Shown in pieces: positions 42,517-51,541 of a stretch of 64,000 bases of DNA. The stretch lies in the NCBI RefSeq assembly GCF_021117295.1, contig NZ_CP088247.1, positions 1,875,001 through 1,939,000 of the forward strand. The letters run 5' to 3'. The DNA is from Methylorubrum sp. B1-46 (GTDB lineage Bacteria > Pseudomonadota > Alphaproteobacteria > Rhizobiales > Beijerinckiaceae). A program made the translations under genes and the position numbers. Each line of letters begins with the position of its first letter. Within the stretch, counting starts at the first letter, position 1. The notes under the pieces were generated by a model. It ran no database searches. It worked only from the letters and a program-made list of their open reading frames with translations, and had not been told where the DNA came from.

Positions 42517-43647
42517 ATGTCCGCAATCGACCCCGCGTCCCGATCCGCCTTGCGCCCTCAGCCGCGCCCCGGCGTGCTCGCCATCGAGGCCTACGTGCCC
42601 GGCAAGAGCGCCGCGCCGGGCGTCGCGAAGATCCACAAGCTCTCCTCCAACGAGACTCCGCTGGGCCCGAGCCCGCGGGCGATCGAGGCCCTGCGGGCGG
42701 AGGCCGCGACGCTGGCCCTCTATCCCGACGGCAGCGCCACCCGCCTGCGTGCGGCGATCGGCGCCCGCTACGGGCTCGACCCCGCCCGCATCGTCTGCGG
42801 CGCGGGCTCGGACGAGCTGCTGACCCTGCTGGCGCTCGCCTTCGTCGGGCCGGGCGACGAGGGCATCTTCTGCGAGCACGGCTTCCTCGTGTACCGCATC
42901 GCGATCCTGACGGCCGGCGGCACGCCGGTGGTGGCGCCGGAGACGAACCTCACGGCGGATGTGGACGCGATCCTCGCCGCGGTGACGCCGCGCACCCGGA
43001 TCGTCTACCTCGCCAACCCCAACAACCCGACCGGCACCTACCTGCCGTTCGAGGAGGTCCGCCGCCTGCAGGCCGGCCTGCCCGGCAACGTGGTGCTGGT
43101 GCTCGACGGGGCCTATGCCGAGTACGTGCGGGCCAACGACTACACCGCCGGCCTCGAACTCGCCCTCGACGCGCCCAACGTCGTGATGACGCGCACCTTC
43201 TCGAAGATCCACGGTCTGGCGGCGCAGCGCATCGGCTGGATGGTCGGGTCCGAAGTCGTGGTCGATGCGGTCAACCGCATCCGCGGGCCGTTCAACCTGT
43301 CCGCGGGCGGCATCGCGGCCGGCGCGGCGGCGATCGCCGACGAGGCCCATGTCGCGGCGGCGATCGCCCACAACGACGAGTGGCTCGCCTGGCTCACCCG
43401 CGCGGTCGAGGCGCTGGGGCTCACCGTGACGCCGAGCGTCGGCAACTTCCTGCTCGTCCACTTCTCCGACGCGCCGGGCCGCACGGCGGCGGAGGCGGAT
43501 GCGCACCTGACGCGCGCCGGCGTGATCGTTCGGCGGGTCTCCTCCTATGGCCTGCCCAACGCCCTGCGGGTGAGCGTCGGCAGCGCGGAGGCCAACCGCG
43601 CCTTCGTCGATGCGCTGACCGACTTCCTGGGACCGCAGCGCTCGTGA
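42517..43647 (+). CDS. hisC: Histidinol-phosphate aminotransferase
   Basis: PLP enzyme of histidine synthesis, also often active on aromatic amino acids; 376 residues. Family motifs are [19 protein letters not shown] near the N-terminus, [17 protein letters not shown], and the PLP lysine in [16 protein letters not shown], with [17 protein letters not shown] sequence ([16 protein letters not shown]) at the end. Its stop overlaps the next start by GTGA, so it is translationally coupled to the tyrosine-pathway dehydrogenase. In alphaproteobacteria this hisC-tyrC pair points to a dual His/Tyr-Phe role. Confidence 0.95.
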   Translation: MSAIDPASRSALRPQPRPGVLAIEAYVPGKSAAPGVAKIHKLSSNETPLGPSPRAIEALRAEAATLALYPDGSATRLRAAIGARYGLDPARIVCGAGSDELLTLLALAFVGPGDEGIFCEHGFLVYRIAILTAGGTPVVAPETNLTADVDAILAAVTPRTRIVYLANPNNPTGTYLPFEEVRRLQAGLPGNVVLVLDGAYAEYVRANDYTAGLELALDAPNVVMTRTFSKIHGLAAQRIGWMVGSEVVVDAVNRIRGPFNLSAGGIAAGAAAIADEAHVAAAIAHNDEWLAWLTRAVEALGLTVTPSVGNFLLVHFSDAPGRTAAEADAHLTRAGVIVRRVSSYGLPNALRVSVGSAEANRAFVDALTDFLGPQRS

Positions 43648-44582
43648 CCGCGGTCGTGGAGCGCCTCGCCATCGTTGGGCTCGGTCTGATCGGCTCCTCG
43701 ATCGCCCGCGGCGCCCGGACCTACGGGCTCGCCCGCGAGATCGTGGCGATCGACCGCGATGCCGGCGTGATCGAGCGGGTGAGGGCGCTGGGACTGGCCG
43801 AGACGGTGAGTACCGAGGCCTCGGCGGTCGCAGACGCCGACCTCGTCATCCTCTGCGTGCCGGTCGGCGCCATCGGCGAGGTGGCGGCGCAGATCGCGCC
43901 GCACCTGAAGCCGGGCGCCGTCGTCTCAGACGTCGGCTCGGTCAAGGCCGCCGTCGTCGCGGCGGTGACTCCGCATCTTTCTGAAAGAAATCCGTTCGTA
44001 CCAGCGCATCCGGTGGCGGGCACCGAGTATTCGGGGCCGGATTCGGGCTTTGCCACCCTGTTCTCGAACCGCTGGTGCATCCTCACCCCACCAGAGGGGG
44101 CCGACCCGGCGGCGGTCGAGCGGGTGCAGGGCCTGTGGCAGGGTCTCGGCGCCATCGTCGAGACCATGACGCCCGAGCACCACGACCTCGTGCTCGCCAT
44201 CACCAGCCACGTGCCGCACCTGATCGCCTACAACATCGTCGGCACGGCGGCCGATCTCGAAGCCGTCACGCAGTCGGAGGTCATCAAGTTCTCCGCCGGC
44301 GGCTTTCGCGACTTCACCCGCATCGCCGCCTCCGATCCGACGATGTGGCGCGACATCTTCCTGACCAACCGCGAGGCGGTGCTGGAGATGCTCGGGCGCT
44401 TCAACGAGGATCTGTCGGCCCTGTCGCGGGCGATCCGTTGGGGCGACGGCGAGGCCCTGCACGACCTGTTCACGCGCACCCGCGCGATCCGCCGCGGCAT
44501 CGTCGCCATGGGTCAGGAGACGGCCGAGCCGGATTTCGGCCGCGCCCGCAACGCGGCGGCGCCCGCGACCAAGCAGAGCTGA
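43644..44582 (+). CDS. Prephenate/arogenate dehydrogenase family protein
   Basis: NAD(P)-dependent dehydrogenase of tyrosine synthesis (TyrC/TyrA type), 312 residues. The start GTG 43644 overlaps the hisC stop (GTGA). The Rossmann motif is [18 protein letters not shown]; the active-site region is [19 protein letters not shown] and [25 protein letters not shown] with its conserved histidines. C-terminal helical domain [21 protein letters not shown]. The overlap with hisC implies a shared operon. Prephenate versus arogenate preference cannot be told from sequence. Confidence 0.93.
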   Translation: MTAVVERLAIVGLGLIGSSIARGARTYGLAREIVAIDRDAGVIERVRALGLAETVSTEASAVADADLVILCVPVGAIGEVAAQIAPHLKPGAVVSDVGSVKAAVVAAVTPHLSERNPFVPAHPVAGTEYSGPDSGFATLFSNRWCILTPPEGADPAAVERVQGLWQGLGAIVETMTPEHHDLVLAITSHVPHLIAYNIVGTAADLEAVTQSEVIKFSAGGFRDFTRIAASDPTMWRDIFLTNREAVLEMLGRFNEDLSALSRAIRWGDGEALHDLFTRTRAIRRGIVAMGQETAEPDFGRARNAAAPATKQS

Positions 44583-44599
44583 GGGAGAGAGCGCCCGAG

Positions 44600-45538
44600 A
44601 TGCGGACATTCGCCATCGTTGCCGTCGTCGAGGGCGCGGCGCCCGACCTGTTCGAGTGGCTCTCCTTCCACCGCGCCGTCGGCGTGCGCCATTTCGTGAT
44701 CTACGACAACGGCCTCGACAGCGAGGCGGCGGCTCTCCTGAAGGCGCACGAGGGCATCGGGGTCACCACCCTGCCCTGCCCGACCCGCATCGACATGACG
44801 CCGCGGTTTGCCGCCTACAATCACTTCCTCGCCTCGCGGGCGCGGCTGTTCCGCTTCGCCGCCTTCCTCTCGCTCGACGAATTCCTGGTGCCGGCGCCCG
44901 GCCGCTCGATCCAGGACTGGATCGCCCGCATCCCGCCGCATGCCGGCGCGGTTGTGGTCAACCGGCGTGTCTTCGACACCGCGGAGCCGAGCGGCGATCC
45001 GTCCGGGCTCGTGCTGCGCCGCTTCCCCTACGCGCTGGCGGACCCGGAGGACGAGGCGAACCGCCCCGTCACGGCGATCTACCGGCAGGGCGCCGTCGCC
45101 GCGATCACCGATGCGGGTCTGGCGCCCCTGGTGCAGGGCGAGCGGCTGATGAGCGATTTCAGCCCCGCCGCGCCGGACCCGACGCGGCCCGACGCCGTCC
45201 TCGGCGTGCGGCAGGGTGAGATTCGTCTCAACCACTATCCCCGTCCCGCCCCGGCTCGCGCTGCGAACGGCGTGGAAGCCGAGCCGTGCTTCCGGACGCA
45301 GAGCTGGGTCGGGCCGACGCTCGACGCGATGCGCCACGTTCTCGCCTACTTGGAGGGCGTCACGCCGGCCGGGGCTCTGCGGCTGCGGGCGCGGGCCGGC
45401 GCCGTACCGGAACTGGCGCGGCCGGTCTCGCCGCGGGACCACCGCCTCTGGCGGTTGCGCCATCTGCACCGGCCGCGGGTCGAGGCCGCCGGTCGGTTCG
45501 TCCAGCGCAAGCTCTTCGGGGCGCCGCGCCCCTGGTAG
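44600..45538 (+). CDS. Glycosyltransferase family 2-like protein (Glyco_tranf_2_4 type)
   Basis: Predicted GT-A transferase of 312 residues starting at ATG 44600 (MRTFAIVAVVEGAAPDLFEWLSFH), with GAGGGAGA upstream. The order ExxxLxEWLxFHxxxGVxHFVIYDN followed by FLSLDEFLVP (DxD-like metal site) is the pattern of this group. The C-terminal 60 residues are Arg-rich. It starts 17 bases after the dehydrogenase gene, so it is probably the third gene of the hisC operon, but functional linkage is unclear. Acceptor unknown; likely a cell-surface sugar enzyme. Confidence 0.82.
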   Translation: MRTFAIVAVVEGAAPDLFEWLSFHRAVGVRHFVIYDNGLDSEAAALLKAHEGIGVTTLPCPTRIDMTPRFAAYNHFLASRARLFRFAAFLSLDEFLVPAPGRSIQDWIARIPPHAGAVVVNRRVFDTAEPSGDPSGLVLRRFPYALADPEDEANRPVTAIYRQGAVAAITDAGLAPLVQGERLMSDFSPAAPDPTRPDAVLGVRQGEIRLNHYPRPAPARAANGVEAEPCFRTQSWVGPTLDAMRHVLAYLEGVTPAGALRLRARAGAVPELARPVSPRDHRLWRLRHLHRPRVEAAGRFVQRKLFGAPRPW

Positions 45539-46057
45539 AGGGGCGGCCGATCCGGTTCACCGCCGGTTTGGATCGGTCCGGCCGGGTGCGGCGCAAACGG
45601 ACCCGTCCTCGACCTCTCCCGAGGTATCGAACGGTCGCCGCCTGGTCGCTGCCGTGCCGCGTTCCGTCATCCCGGGGCCGCGCCGCGGAAGCCGGGATCC
45701 ACCCGTGATGCGATGGGCAGCCCGACGTTCAGGCCATGCGTGGCTTCCCCGTTCGCTGATCAGCGAGCCGGACTGACGGAGGGCGGAGCTGACCCCATCA
45801 GCCGCGAACGGGATCATCCGGCCGGATCGCCTCGTCGATGCTCGCGACGAGGCCCCCGCCTTCATGTCCCTGGCTGTCCCGGTCTTCCGCACGGACGCAC
45901 CACTTCCGCCCGTGGGTTTGGCCGCCTCGGCGTCGGGCAGGCCGTGCCAGCTTTTCGCGCGCGCGGAGATGGTGCACATGCCGGCGTCGTCAGCGACGGG
46001 GTGTTGAGGCCGGCGCCGAAGCGTCAGCGGTTCCGGTCCCCCGCCGCGAGAGCAACC
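45539..46057. other. Intergenic region with a dispersed repeat
   Basis: About 520 bases between convergent genes. It contains the second copy of the palindromic repeat (45663-45718). A 140-codon minus-strand frame crosses it, but the frame runs through the repeat and has no protein-like features. I see no gene. Confidence 0.45.
45663..45718. repeat. Dispersed palindromic repeat, copy 2
   Basis: Reads CCGTCATCCCGGGGCCGCG, then GGAAGCCGGGATCC and ACCCGTGATGCG, closely matching the element at 33947. The shared ends and variable middle suggest an interspersed REP/RPE-type family; a genome-wide count was not possible here. Confidence 0.65.
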
Positions 46058-47161
46058 TCAGTACAAGGCCGGCAGCGCCACGTTCGGCACGGCGAGCGGG
46101 CCGAGCATCAGGCGCCCGTCACCCAGCCGCAGGGTCGGCAGGGGTTTGAGGCCGTTGGGGTTGTCCGCCTGTGCCTCTCCGGAGGCGTCCTCGCGCTTGC
46201 GCAGGCCGCCGAGGAACTGGCCGACGAGATTGCCGATCAACGCGCCCTTGTCCGAGCCGAAGCGCTGGCCCATCACCTGCCCGACCAGGGCTTCAAGTCC
46301 CACGGCGCGCAACTCGAAGCGGCCCTCGGGGCGATGCGCCTCGTCGAGGCCGACTTCGCCCTTGGCCTGGAGACGGCGCTCGCCCTTGGCGATCGACAGG
46401 CGGTTCACGTCGAGGCGGCCCTCAGCCCGACGCCACTTCTCCAATTCCCGCGCCACCGTGCCGGTGCGCAGCACCGTGGCCCGCTCAATGGTCGTGTCGA
46501 GGTCGATGTCGGCGGGGTCGCTGCTGCCGACCAGCGCGTCGAGCCGCGGCACGGCGGCCTTGGCGAGGCGCAGGCTGACATCGACGGCGCCGTCGCTCTC
46601 GAAGCGGCCGGGCGTGGGGCGGGCGTGGAGTTCGAGATGCTGAGCGGCGAAGTCCACCGGCCCCGGATCGGGGGACTGGATCATGCCCTTCGGAGCATCG
46701 ACGACGAGGGAGGCGCGGCTGAACCCGTTCGCGGCGGCGTGGAAGCTCGCTTCCAGCGAGGACCACGTGACGTCGCCGGTCAGGTCGCCCTGCTCGACAT
46801 GGAACGGTCCGCCGACCTCGAGCACGACGTGGCGCGGGTCGTAGACCTGCACCACGGCGGTGGTCGGCCCGAGGGTGAAGTTGCCATCGGAGCGGGCGAA
46901 GCGGACGGACGCGCAGCGCAGTTCGAGGCGGAAGGGAAACCCGGTGATCGAGCGGTCGGCGCAGGTCCACTGGCGCCCAGCCTGGGCCTCGCGGGCGAGC
47001 CAAGCGTCCATCTCGCTCTCGGCCTTGCCGCGGATGAAGAACCACGCGGTGGTCCAGGCGAGGACGACGGTAGCGAGCAGGATGTAGGGAAGGAACAGGC
47101 CGATCCGCCTGCGCCGCCGCGGGAGCGGTCCGCCGGGAATCAGTTCGGGTGTCTGCGCCAT
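46058..47161 (-). CDS. DUF2125 domain-containing protein
   Basis: A 367-residue membrane-anchored protein, starting at ATG 47161 (MAQTPELIPGGPLPRRRRR). One transmembrane segment near residues 22-42 (IGLFLPYILLATVVLAWTTAWFF) is followed by a large periplasmic domain rich in beta strands (WTCADRSITGFPFRLELRCASVRFA, GLEALVGQVMGQRFG). This matches DUF2125, of unknown function, often near the hisC-tyrC genes in Hyphomicrobiales, as here (opposite strand). The two cysteines could form a periplasmic disulfide. Confidence 0.88.
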   Translation of the reverse strand: MAQTPELIPGGPLPRRRRRIGLFLPYILLATVVLAWTTAWFFIRGKAESEMDAWLAREAQAGRQWTCADRSITGFPFRLELRCASVRFARSDGNFTLGPTTAVVQVYDPRHVVLEVGGPFHVEQGDLTGDVTWSSLEASFHAAANGFSRASLVVDAPKGMIQSPDPGPVDFAAQHLELHARPTPGRFESDGAVDVSLRLAKAAVPRLDALVGSSDPADIDLDTTIERATVLRTGTVARELEKWRRAEGRLDVNRLSIAKGERRLQAKGEVGLDEAHRPEGRFELRAVGLEALVGQVMGQRFGSDKGALIGNLVGQFLGGLRKREDASGEAQADNPNGLKPLPTLRLGDGRLMLGPLAVPNVALPALY

Positions 47162-47306
47162 CGGCCTCGTTCCTGCGCGGTCCGGCAGGACCGGCCGGAC
47201 GCCCCCGTGTTTGGAGAGAGGGGCGGCGCAAGGCAAGGGCTTGACCCATCCCGGCCGTCACGGACCGGGGGGCGGGCGAAGCGCGGAGGAGATCAGGCTC
47301 AGGAGA

Positions 47307-47747
47307 TCAGGCGCTCGCCTTCTCCGGCTCGATGGCAAGGTCGGCGACGACCGCGCGACGCTCGTCCTCGCCCTCGGCGAGGCGGTGGACATGCATCTCG
47401 GTCGCACCCTTCTGGCGGGCGCGGGCCAGCCAGTTTCGGTGCAGGCGCTCGCGCGGTCCCTTGCCGGAAGCAGCGATCGAGACGGCTTGCGCGATGCCGG
47501 CATCGTCGCGCCGCACGGCGATCACCACCGCCTCGTCGACCTCGTCGAGATCGGGCTCGGCCAGATCGTGGACGCCGACGACGTAGCGGCGGCCGGAACG
47601 TCCGCGCCACGCACTCAGGGCAGGAGCGGCGCCACGCAGGCCCGCCATGGTTCGGAGACGCTCCTCGCGCACATCCGCTCTCCGGGATCGATCGTCCTTC
47701 AGATCGCGGAGCGCGACCGACCAGGACAGGGCTCTTTTGTTCGCCAT
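47307..47747 (-). CDS. Hypothetical protein with LexA-type box at its start codon
   Basis: A 146-residue, highly charged protein from ATG 47747 (MANKRALSWSVALRDLKDD). It has a basic N-terminal third, a beta-rich middle (SGRRYVVGVHDLAEPDLDEVDEAVVIAVRRDD) and an Arg/Glu-rich end (NWLARARQKGATEMHVHRLAEGEDERRAVVADL). I recognise no family. No ribosome-binding site is visible; instead the ATG lies within a GTTC-N7-GTTC motif, the alphaproteobacterial LexA operator, so the gene may be SOS-controlled and possibly leaderless. It may be transcribed towards DUF2125, 145 bases on. Confidence 0.7.
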   Translation of the reverse strand: MANKRALSWSVALRDLKDDRSRRADVREERLRTMAGLRGAAPALSAWRGRSGRRYVVGVHDLAEPDLDEVDEAVVIAVRRDDAGIAQAVSIAASGKGPRERLHRNWLARARQKGATEMHVHRLAEGEDERRAVVADLAIEPEKASA

Positions 47748-47753
47748 TTGTTC
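47739..47753. promoter_or_regulatory. LexA-type SOS box (GTTC-N7-GTTC)
   Basis: GTTCGCCATTTGTTC on the plus strand is an exact GTTC-N7-GTTC, the LexA operator of alphaproteobacteria. Another GTTC follows at 47755-47758. It covers the start codon of the 146-residue gene. Alphaproteobacterial SOS boxes usually lie just upstream or at the start of the controlled gene. Confidence 0.6.
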
Positions 47754-48080
47754 TGTTCTACGCCGCTCGTCCGATCGCCGTCAAGGCGCTGTTTCGGAAC
47801 AGGTTCATGGGTCTGCAGAAGGTGGGAATCGCCCTCCGGTTCCGCAAGAAACCGGCACCGTCGGGAGGGCTGCCGCGTCTCGATTCGCACTCCGCGTGGC
47901 GTCCCGATTCGAGCATTCGAACATCCTCTCGCCGCACAGCCTTCTTAAAGCATGGGTCTGGCAGGGTGACCGGGCGCGGGGCCTGCCGTACAAGCGGAAC
48001 CGTGTGCCGGCCCGGCTTGACGAGACTTGGTTCTCCGACGGATCGGGGTGGCGCGGCGAGGAACAGCCTTGAGGCGGGTG
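47748..48080. other. Divergent region between the LexA-box gene and lptE
   Basis: About 330 bases containing the LexA-type box at its left edge and the promoter of lptE-holA. Nothing else recognised. Confidence 0.35.
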
Positions 48081-48635
48081 ATGGGTGTGGCGACCAAGGG
48101 GGCGGGGGTTCGAATTGCGCGGCTCGTGCTCGCTGCCGGCCTCGCGCTGAATCTCGGCGCCTGCTTCCGTCCGCTCTACGGGCCGACCGCCTCGGGCGAG
48201 TCGATGCAGGGGCTGCTCGCCGCGATCCAAGTCGATGACGTCAACATGGCGCAGGATCAGGAGCGTCTCGGACATTACCTGCGCAGCGAGCTGATCTTCG
48301 ACCTCGACGGCTCCGGCCAGTCTGCGGTGCCGAAGCGCTACCGGCTCAAGATGCAGGGTTCGGAACAGGTCCAGACGCCAATCGTCTCCTCGACCACGGC
48401 GCGGGCGGAAGCTGGTACGATCGTCGGAACGGTGAAGTTCTCGCTGGAGAGCCTCGACGGGCGCCGCATCCTCACCGAGGGCGTCGCGACGGGCACCGCG
48501 ACCTACGATCGCTCGATCCAGCGCTTCGCCTCGCTGCGCGCGGCGCGCGACGCGGAGATTCGGCTTGCCAAGCTGTTGGCCGAACAGATCAAGACCCGGA
48601 TCGCCTCCGTCCTCGCCGTCAAGCCGAACCCCTGA
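48081..48635 (+). CDS. lptE: LPS assembly lipoprotein LptE
   Basis: Outer-membrane lipoprotein that plugs the LptD barrel for LPS export. With ATG 48081 (MGVATKGAGVRIARLV) it has 184 residues, a lipobox LGAC (Cys28) and the family motif CFRPLYG. GAGG lies 7 bases upstream; TTG 48069 is an alternative. The rest (VDDVNMAQDQERLGHYLRSELIFDL, VKFSLESLDGRRILTEGVATGTATYDRS) is typical of alphaproteobacterial LptE. It ends 10 bases before holA, the usual pairing. leuS, normally just upstream, is not here. Confidence 0.92.
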   Translation: MGVATKGAGVRIARLVLAAGLALNLGACFRPLYGPTASGESMQGLLAAIQVDDVNMAQDQERLGHYLRSELIFDLDGSGQSAVPKRYRLKMQGSEQVQTPIVSSTTARAEAGTIVGTVKFSLESLDGRRILTEGVATGTATYDRSIQRFASLRAARDAEIRLAKLLAEQIKTRIASVLAVKPNP

Positions 48636-48645
48636 CGGCGGCGAC

Positions 48646-49677
48646 ATGACGGCGGTCAAGGCCGGCGACGTCGAGGGGCTGGTCCGGCGCGGCCCCGATC
48701 CGCGCATCGCGGTGACCCTGGTCTACGGGCCCGATACCGGGCTCGTCGCCGACCGCGCGGCGCGGCTGGTGCGGGGCATGGTGGCGGGCCCCGACGACCC
48801 CTTCGCGCTGATCAAGATCGATGGCGATACCCTTGCCTCCGATCCGGGCCGACTCGTGGACGAGGCCGGCACCGTCGGCCTGTTCGGCGGCAGCCGCACG
48901 ATCTGGGTGCGCTCGGGCAGCCGCAACTACGCGCCTGCCGTCGATGCCGTCCTGAAGGCGCCGACCGAGGGCGCGCGCATCGTGGTGGAGGCCGGCGACC
49001 TTGCCCGCTCCGCGCCCCTGCGCACCCTGTGCGAGGGCTCGCCCAAGGCGCTCGCCCTGCCCTGCTACCCCGACGACGAGCGCACGCTCGCCGACCTGAT
49101 CGAGCGCACGCTGCAGGAGGAGGGTCTGCGCATCGACCGCGACGCCCGCGACCTGCTGGCGGGCAGCCTCGGCAGCGACCGCCGCGCTAGCCTGTCGGAG
49201 ATCGGCAAGCTCGCCCTCTATGCCCGCGGCCAGGGCAGCATCGGCGTGGATGACGTCGAGGCGATCGTCAGCGATGTCGGCGCGAGCGTGCTCAACGCGC
49301 TGATCGATGCCGCCTTCGCCGGCCGTGCGAGCGAGGCCGAGCGCGAGTATCGCCGCTTCCGCCATGAGGGGATGGACCCCTCGGCAATGCTCGGCGCCGG
49401 GCTGAGGCACGCGCTCACCCTGCTGTCCCTGCGCCTCGACAATCCGCGCGGCAGCGCGAGCCAACTCGTCGCCAATTGGCGCGGCCTGCATTTCCGCCGC
49501 AAGGCGCTGGCCGAGGCCCAGCTCGCCCGCTGGTCGGTGCCAGGGCTGCAACAGGCGGTCGCTTGGCTCCAGGACGCGGTGCTCGCCTGCCGCCGCTCCG
49601 AGCCGGATCTCGCCCATGCGCAGGCGCAAGGCGTGTTCCTGCGCATCGCCGTGGAGGCGGCACGGCGGCGCGGCTAA
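48646..49677 (+). CDS. holA: DNA polymerase III delta subunit
   Basis: Clamp-loader wrench subunit that opens the beta clamp; 343 residues from ATG 48646 (MTAVKAGDVEGLVRRG). The family N-terminal motif VTLVYGPDTGLVADRAARLVRG, the FGGSRTIWVRSG stretch and the C-terminal helical domain (LSEIGKLALYARGQGSIGVDDVEAIVSDV) are all present. It follows lptE by 10 bases and is convergent with parB. Confidence 0.93.
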   Translation: MTAVKAGDVEGLVRRGPDPRIAVTLVYGPDTGLVADRAARLVRGMVAGPDDPFALIKIDGDTLASDPGRLVDEAGTVGLFGGSRTIWVRSGSRNYAPAVDAVLKAPTEGARIVVEAGDLARSAPLRTLCEGSPKALALPCYPDDERTLADLIERTLQEEGLRIDRDARDLLAGSLGSDRRASLSEIGKLALYARGQGSIGVDDVEAIVSDVGASVLNALIDAAFAGRASEAEREYRRFRHEGMDPSAMLGAGLRHALTLLSLRLDNPRGSASQLVANWRGLHFRRKALAEAQLARWSVPGLQQAVAWLQDAVLACRRSEPDLAHAQAQGVFLRIAVEAARRRG

Positions 49678-49735
49678 GACGGTCCAAATGTCGGCCTCGC
49701 CACGCCGCTATCCGGCGCGGCGGGGGATCGCTCGA

Positions 49736-50638
49736 TCAGGCTCCGCCGAGCTTGCGGCAGAGTGCGTCGCGCTCCTCGGCCGTGGCATAGCGGATGCGGA
49801 TCTCGCCCTCCCCGCTCGCCTTGGCCTTCACTGCCACGCTGTAGCCCAAAGCTCGGCCGAGCACGTCTTCCAGGGAGCGCAGGGCGGCGTCACCTTCCGC
49901 CGAGCGCCGCGGGCGGCCCGGGCGGGGCGTGTCATCCTGCGGGGCTTCCGCCGCGGCCAGTGCCTCGACCTCGCGCACCGACAGCCCTTCGGCCACGATG
50001 CGGCGTGCCACCGCCTCCGGATCGCGCACGGAGAGCAGCGCCCGGGCATGGCCGGCGGTGATCTCGCTGGCGATGACCCGATCCTGGATCCCCGGCGGAA
50101 GCTGGAGCAGGCGCAGGGTGTTGGCGAGATGGCTGCGGCTCTTGCCGAGCAGGTCGGCGAGTTCGGCCTGAGTGTACTTGAACTCGCCCATCAGCCGCTC
50201 GTAGCCCGCCGCCTCCTCGATGGCGTTCAGGTCGGCGCGCTGGACGTTCTCCAAGATCGCGTATTCGAGCGAAGTGCGGTCGTCGATCTCGACCACCACC
50301 ACCGGCACCTCGTTGAGGCCCGCCCGCTGGGCCGCGCGCCAGCGCCGCTCGCCGGCCACGATCTCGAAGGTGCCGGGCACCCCTGTCAGCGCACGGGCGA
50401 CGATCGGCTGGATCACACCGCGCTGACGAATCGAGGCGGCGAGTTCGTCGAGCTCTGGCTCCGAGAAGCGGCGGCGCGGATTGCGCGGGTTCGGGCGCAG
50501 GAACTCGACCGCCACCTTGCGCTGCGGGTGCCCGGTGCTGCGAGCCGTCTCCTCGGGCGCGTCGTCGGAAAAGTCGCCGATCAGCGCCGCGAGGCCGCGT
50601 CCGAGCCGCGGCCGCGCCGCATCATCCGCCATTGCCAC
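49736..50638 (-). CDS. parB: Chromosome-partitioning protein ParB
   Basis: CTP-dependent DNA clamp that loads at parS and spreads, guiding chromosome segregation. It has 300 residues starting at GTG 50638, with GGAG 8 bases upstream (an ATG two codons later would be 14 bases away). In order: ParA-binding N-terminus (RLGRGLAALIGD), the CTP-binding ParB/Srx domain (GVIQPIVARALTGVPGTFEIVAGERRWRAAQRAGL), the HTH parS-binding domain (YTQAELADLLGKSRSHLANTLRLLQLP) and the dimerising C-terminus. It follows parA by 27 bases. Confidence 0.97.
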   Translation of the reverse strand: MAMADDAARPRLGRGLAALIGDFSDDAPEETARSTGHPQRKVAVEFLRPNPRNPRRRFSEPELDELAASIRQRGVIQPIVARALTGVPGTFEIVAGERRWRAAQRAGLNEVPVVVVEIDDRTSLEYAILENVQRADLNAIEEAAGYERLMGEFKYTQAELADLLGKSRSHLANTLRLLQLPPGIQDRVIASEITAGHARALLSVRDPEAVARRIVAEGLSVREVEALAAAEAPQDDTPRPGRPRRSAEGDAALRSLEDVLGRALGYSVAVKAKASGEGEIRIRYATAEERDALCRKLGGA

Positions 50639-50665
50639 GATCGAAACTCCAAACTTTTGAATGAC

Positions 50666-51541
50666 TTAAGCGGCGGCGGCGGGCGGGGGCGCGCGGCCCT
50701 CGCGCTGAATCACTTCGGAGGCAAGGCGCAGATAGGCCTGCGAGCCGGCGCATTTGAGGTCGTAAAGCAGCACCGGCTTGCCGTGCGAGGGAGCCTCGGA
50801 CACGCGCACGTTGCGCGGAATCATGGTCTCGTACACCTTGTCGCCCATGAAGCCGCGCACGTCGGCGACGACCTGGGTCGAGAGGTTGTTGCGCGGGTCG
50901 TACATGGTCAGCACGACGCCCTGGATCTGGAGCTTGGGGTTCAGCGCCCCGCGCACCTGCTCGACGGTGCGCAGCAACTGGCTCAGACCTTCAAGGGCGA
51001 AGAACTCGCATTGCAGCGGCACCATCACCGCGTCGGCGGCGGCGAGCGCGTTGATCGTCAGCAGGTTCAGTGAGGGCGGGCAATCGATCAGCACGTAGGT
51101 GATCGGCTCGATGCCCTCGGGCGTCGTGAGTTCGCGCAGGATGTTGCGCAGGCGGTGGGCCCGGTCCGGCGCACTCGCCAATTCGAGTTCGAGACCGAGC
51201 AGGTCCATGGTTGAGGGCGCCACGGAGAGGCGCGGCACGGCGGTCGGCGTGATGGCGTCCGCCAGTGGGGCCTCCCCCGCCATGACATGATAGGTCGAGA
51301 CCTTGCGGCGGCGGCGGTCGATACCGAGACCGGTCGAGGCGTTGCCCTGCGGATCGAGGTCGATCACCAGCACCTGCTCACCGATGGCAGCCAGAGCCGT
51401 GCCGAGATTGATCGCTGTGGTGGTCTTGCCGACGCCGCCCTTCTGGTTGGCGAGTGCAAGCACGCGAAGCGGCTTGGCTTGCACCGGAGCGGCCTGGGCG
51501 GGGGTGGCCTGAGGCCGTGCGGCCGTGGAGAGATCGGTCAT
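50666..51541 (-). CDS. parA: Chromosome-partitioning ATPase ParA
   Basis: Walker-type ATPase that moves ParB-parS complexes. It has 291 residues from ATG 51541 (MTDLSTAARPQATPA), with an Ala/Pro/Gln-rich 28-residue lead. The deviant Walker A motif is LANQKGGVGKTTTAINLGTALA, Walker A' is DLDPQGNASTGLG, and VLIDCPPSLNLLTINAL carries Walker B. Its ATG overlaps the rsmG stop by four bases (ATGA), so the two are translationally coupled. parB is directly downstream. Confidence 0.97.
   Translation of the reverse strand: MTDLSTAARPQATPAQAAPVQAKPLRVLALANQKGGVGKTTTAINLGTALAAIGEQVLVIDLDPQGNASTGLGIDRRRRKVSTYHVMAGEAPLADAITPTAVPRLSVAPSTMDLLGLELELASAPDRAHRLRNILRELTTPEGIEPITYVLIDCPPSLNLLTINALAAADAVMVPLQCEFFALEGLSQLLRTVEQVRGALNPKLQIQGVVLTMYDPRNNLSTQVVADVRGFMGDKVYETMIPRNVRVSEAPSHGKPVLLYDLKCAGSQAYLRLASEVIQREGRAPPPAAAA

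Noticed and set aside
45557..45979. 140-codon minus-strand frame
   Set aside because: Runs through the dispersed repeat, has no ribosome site and no protein-like features.
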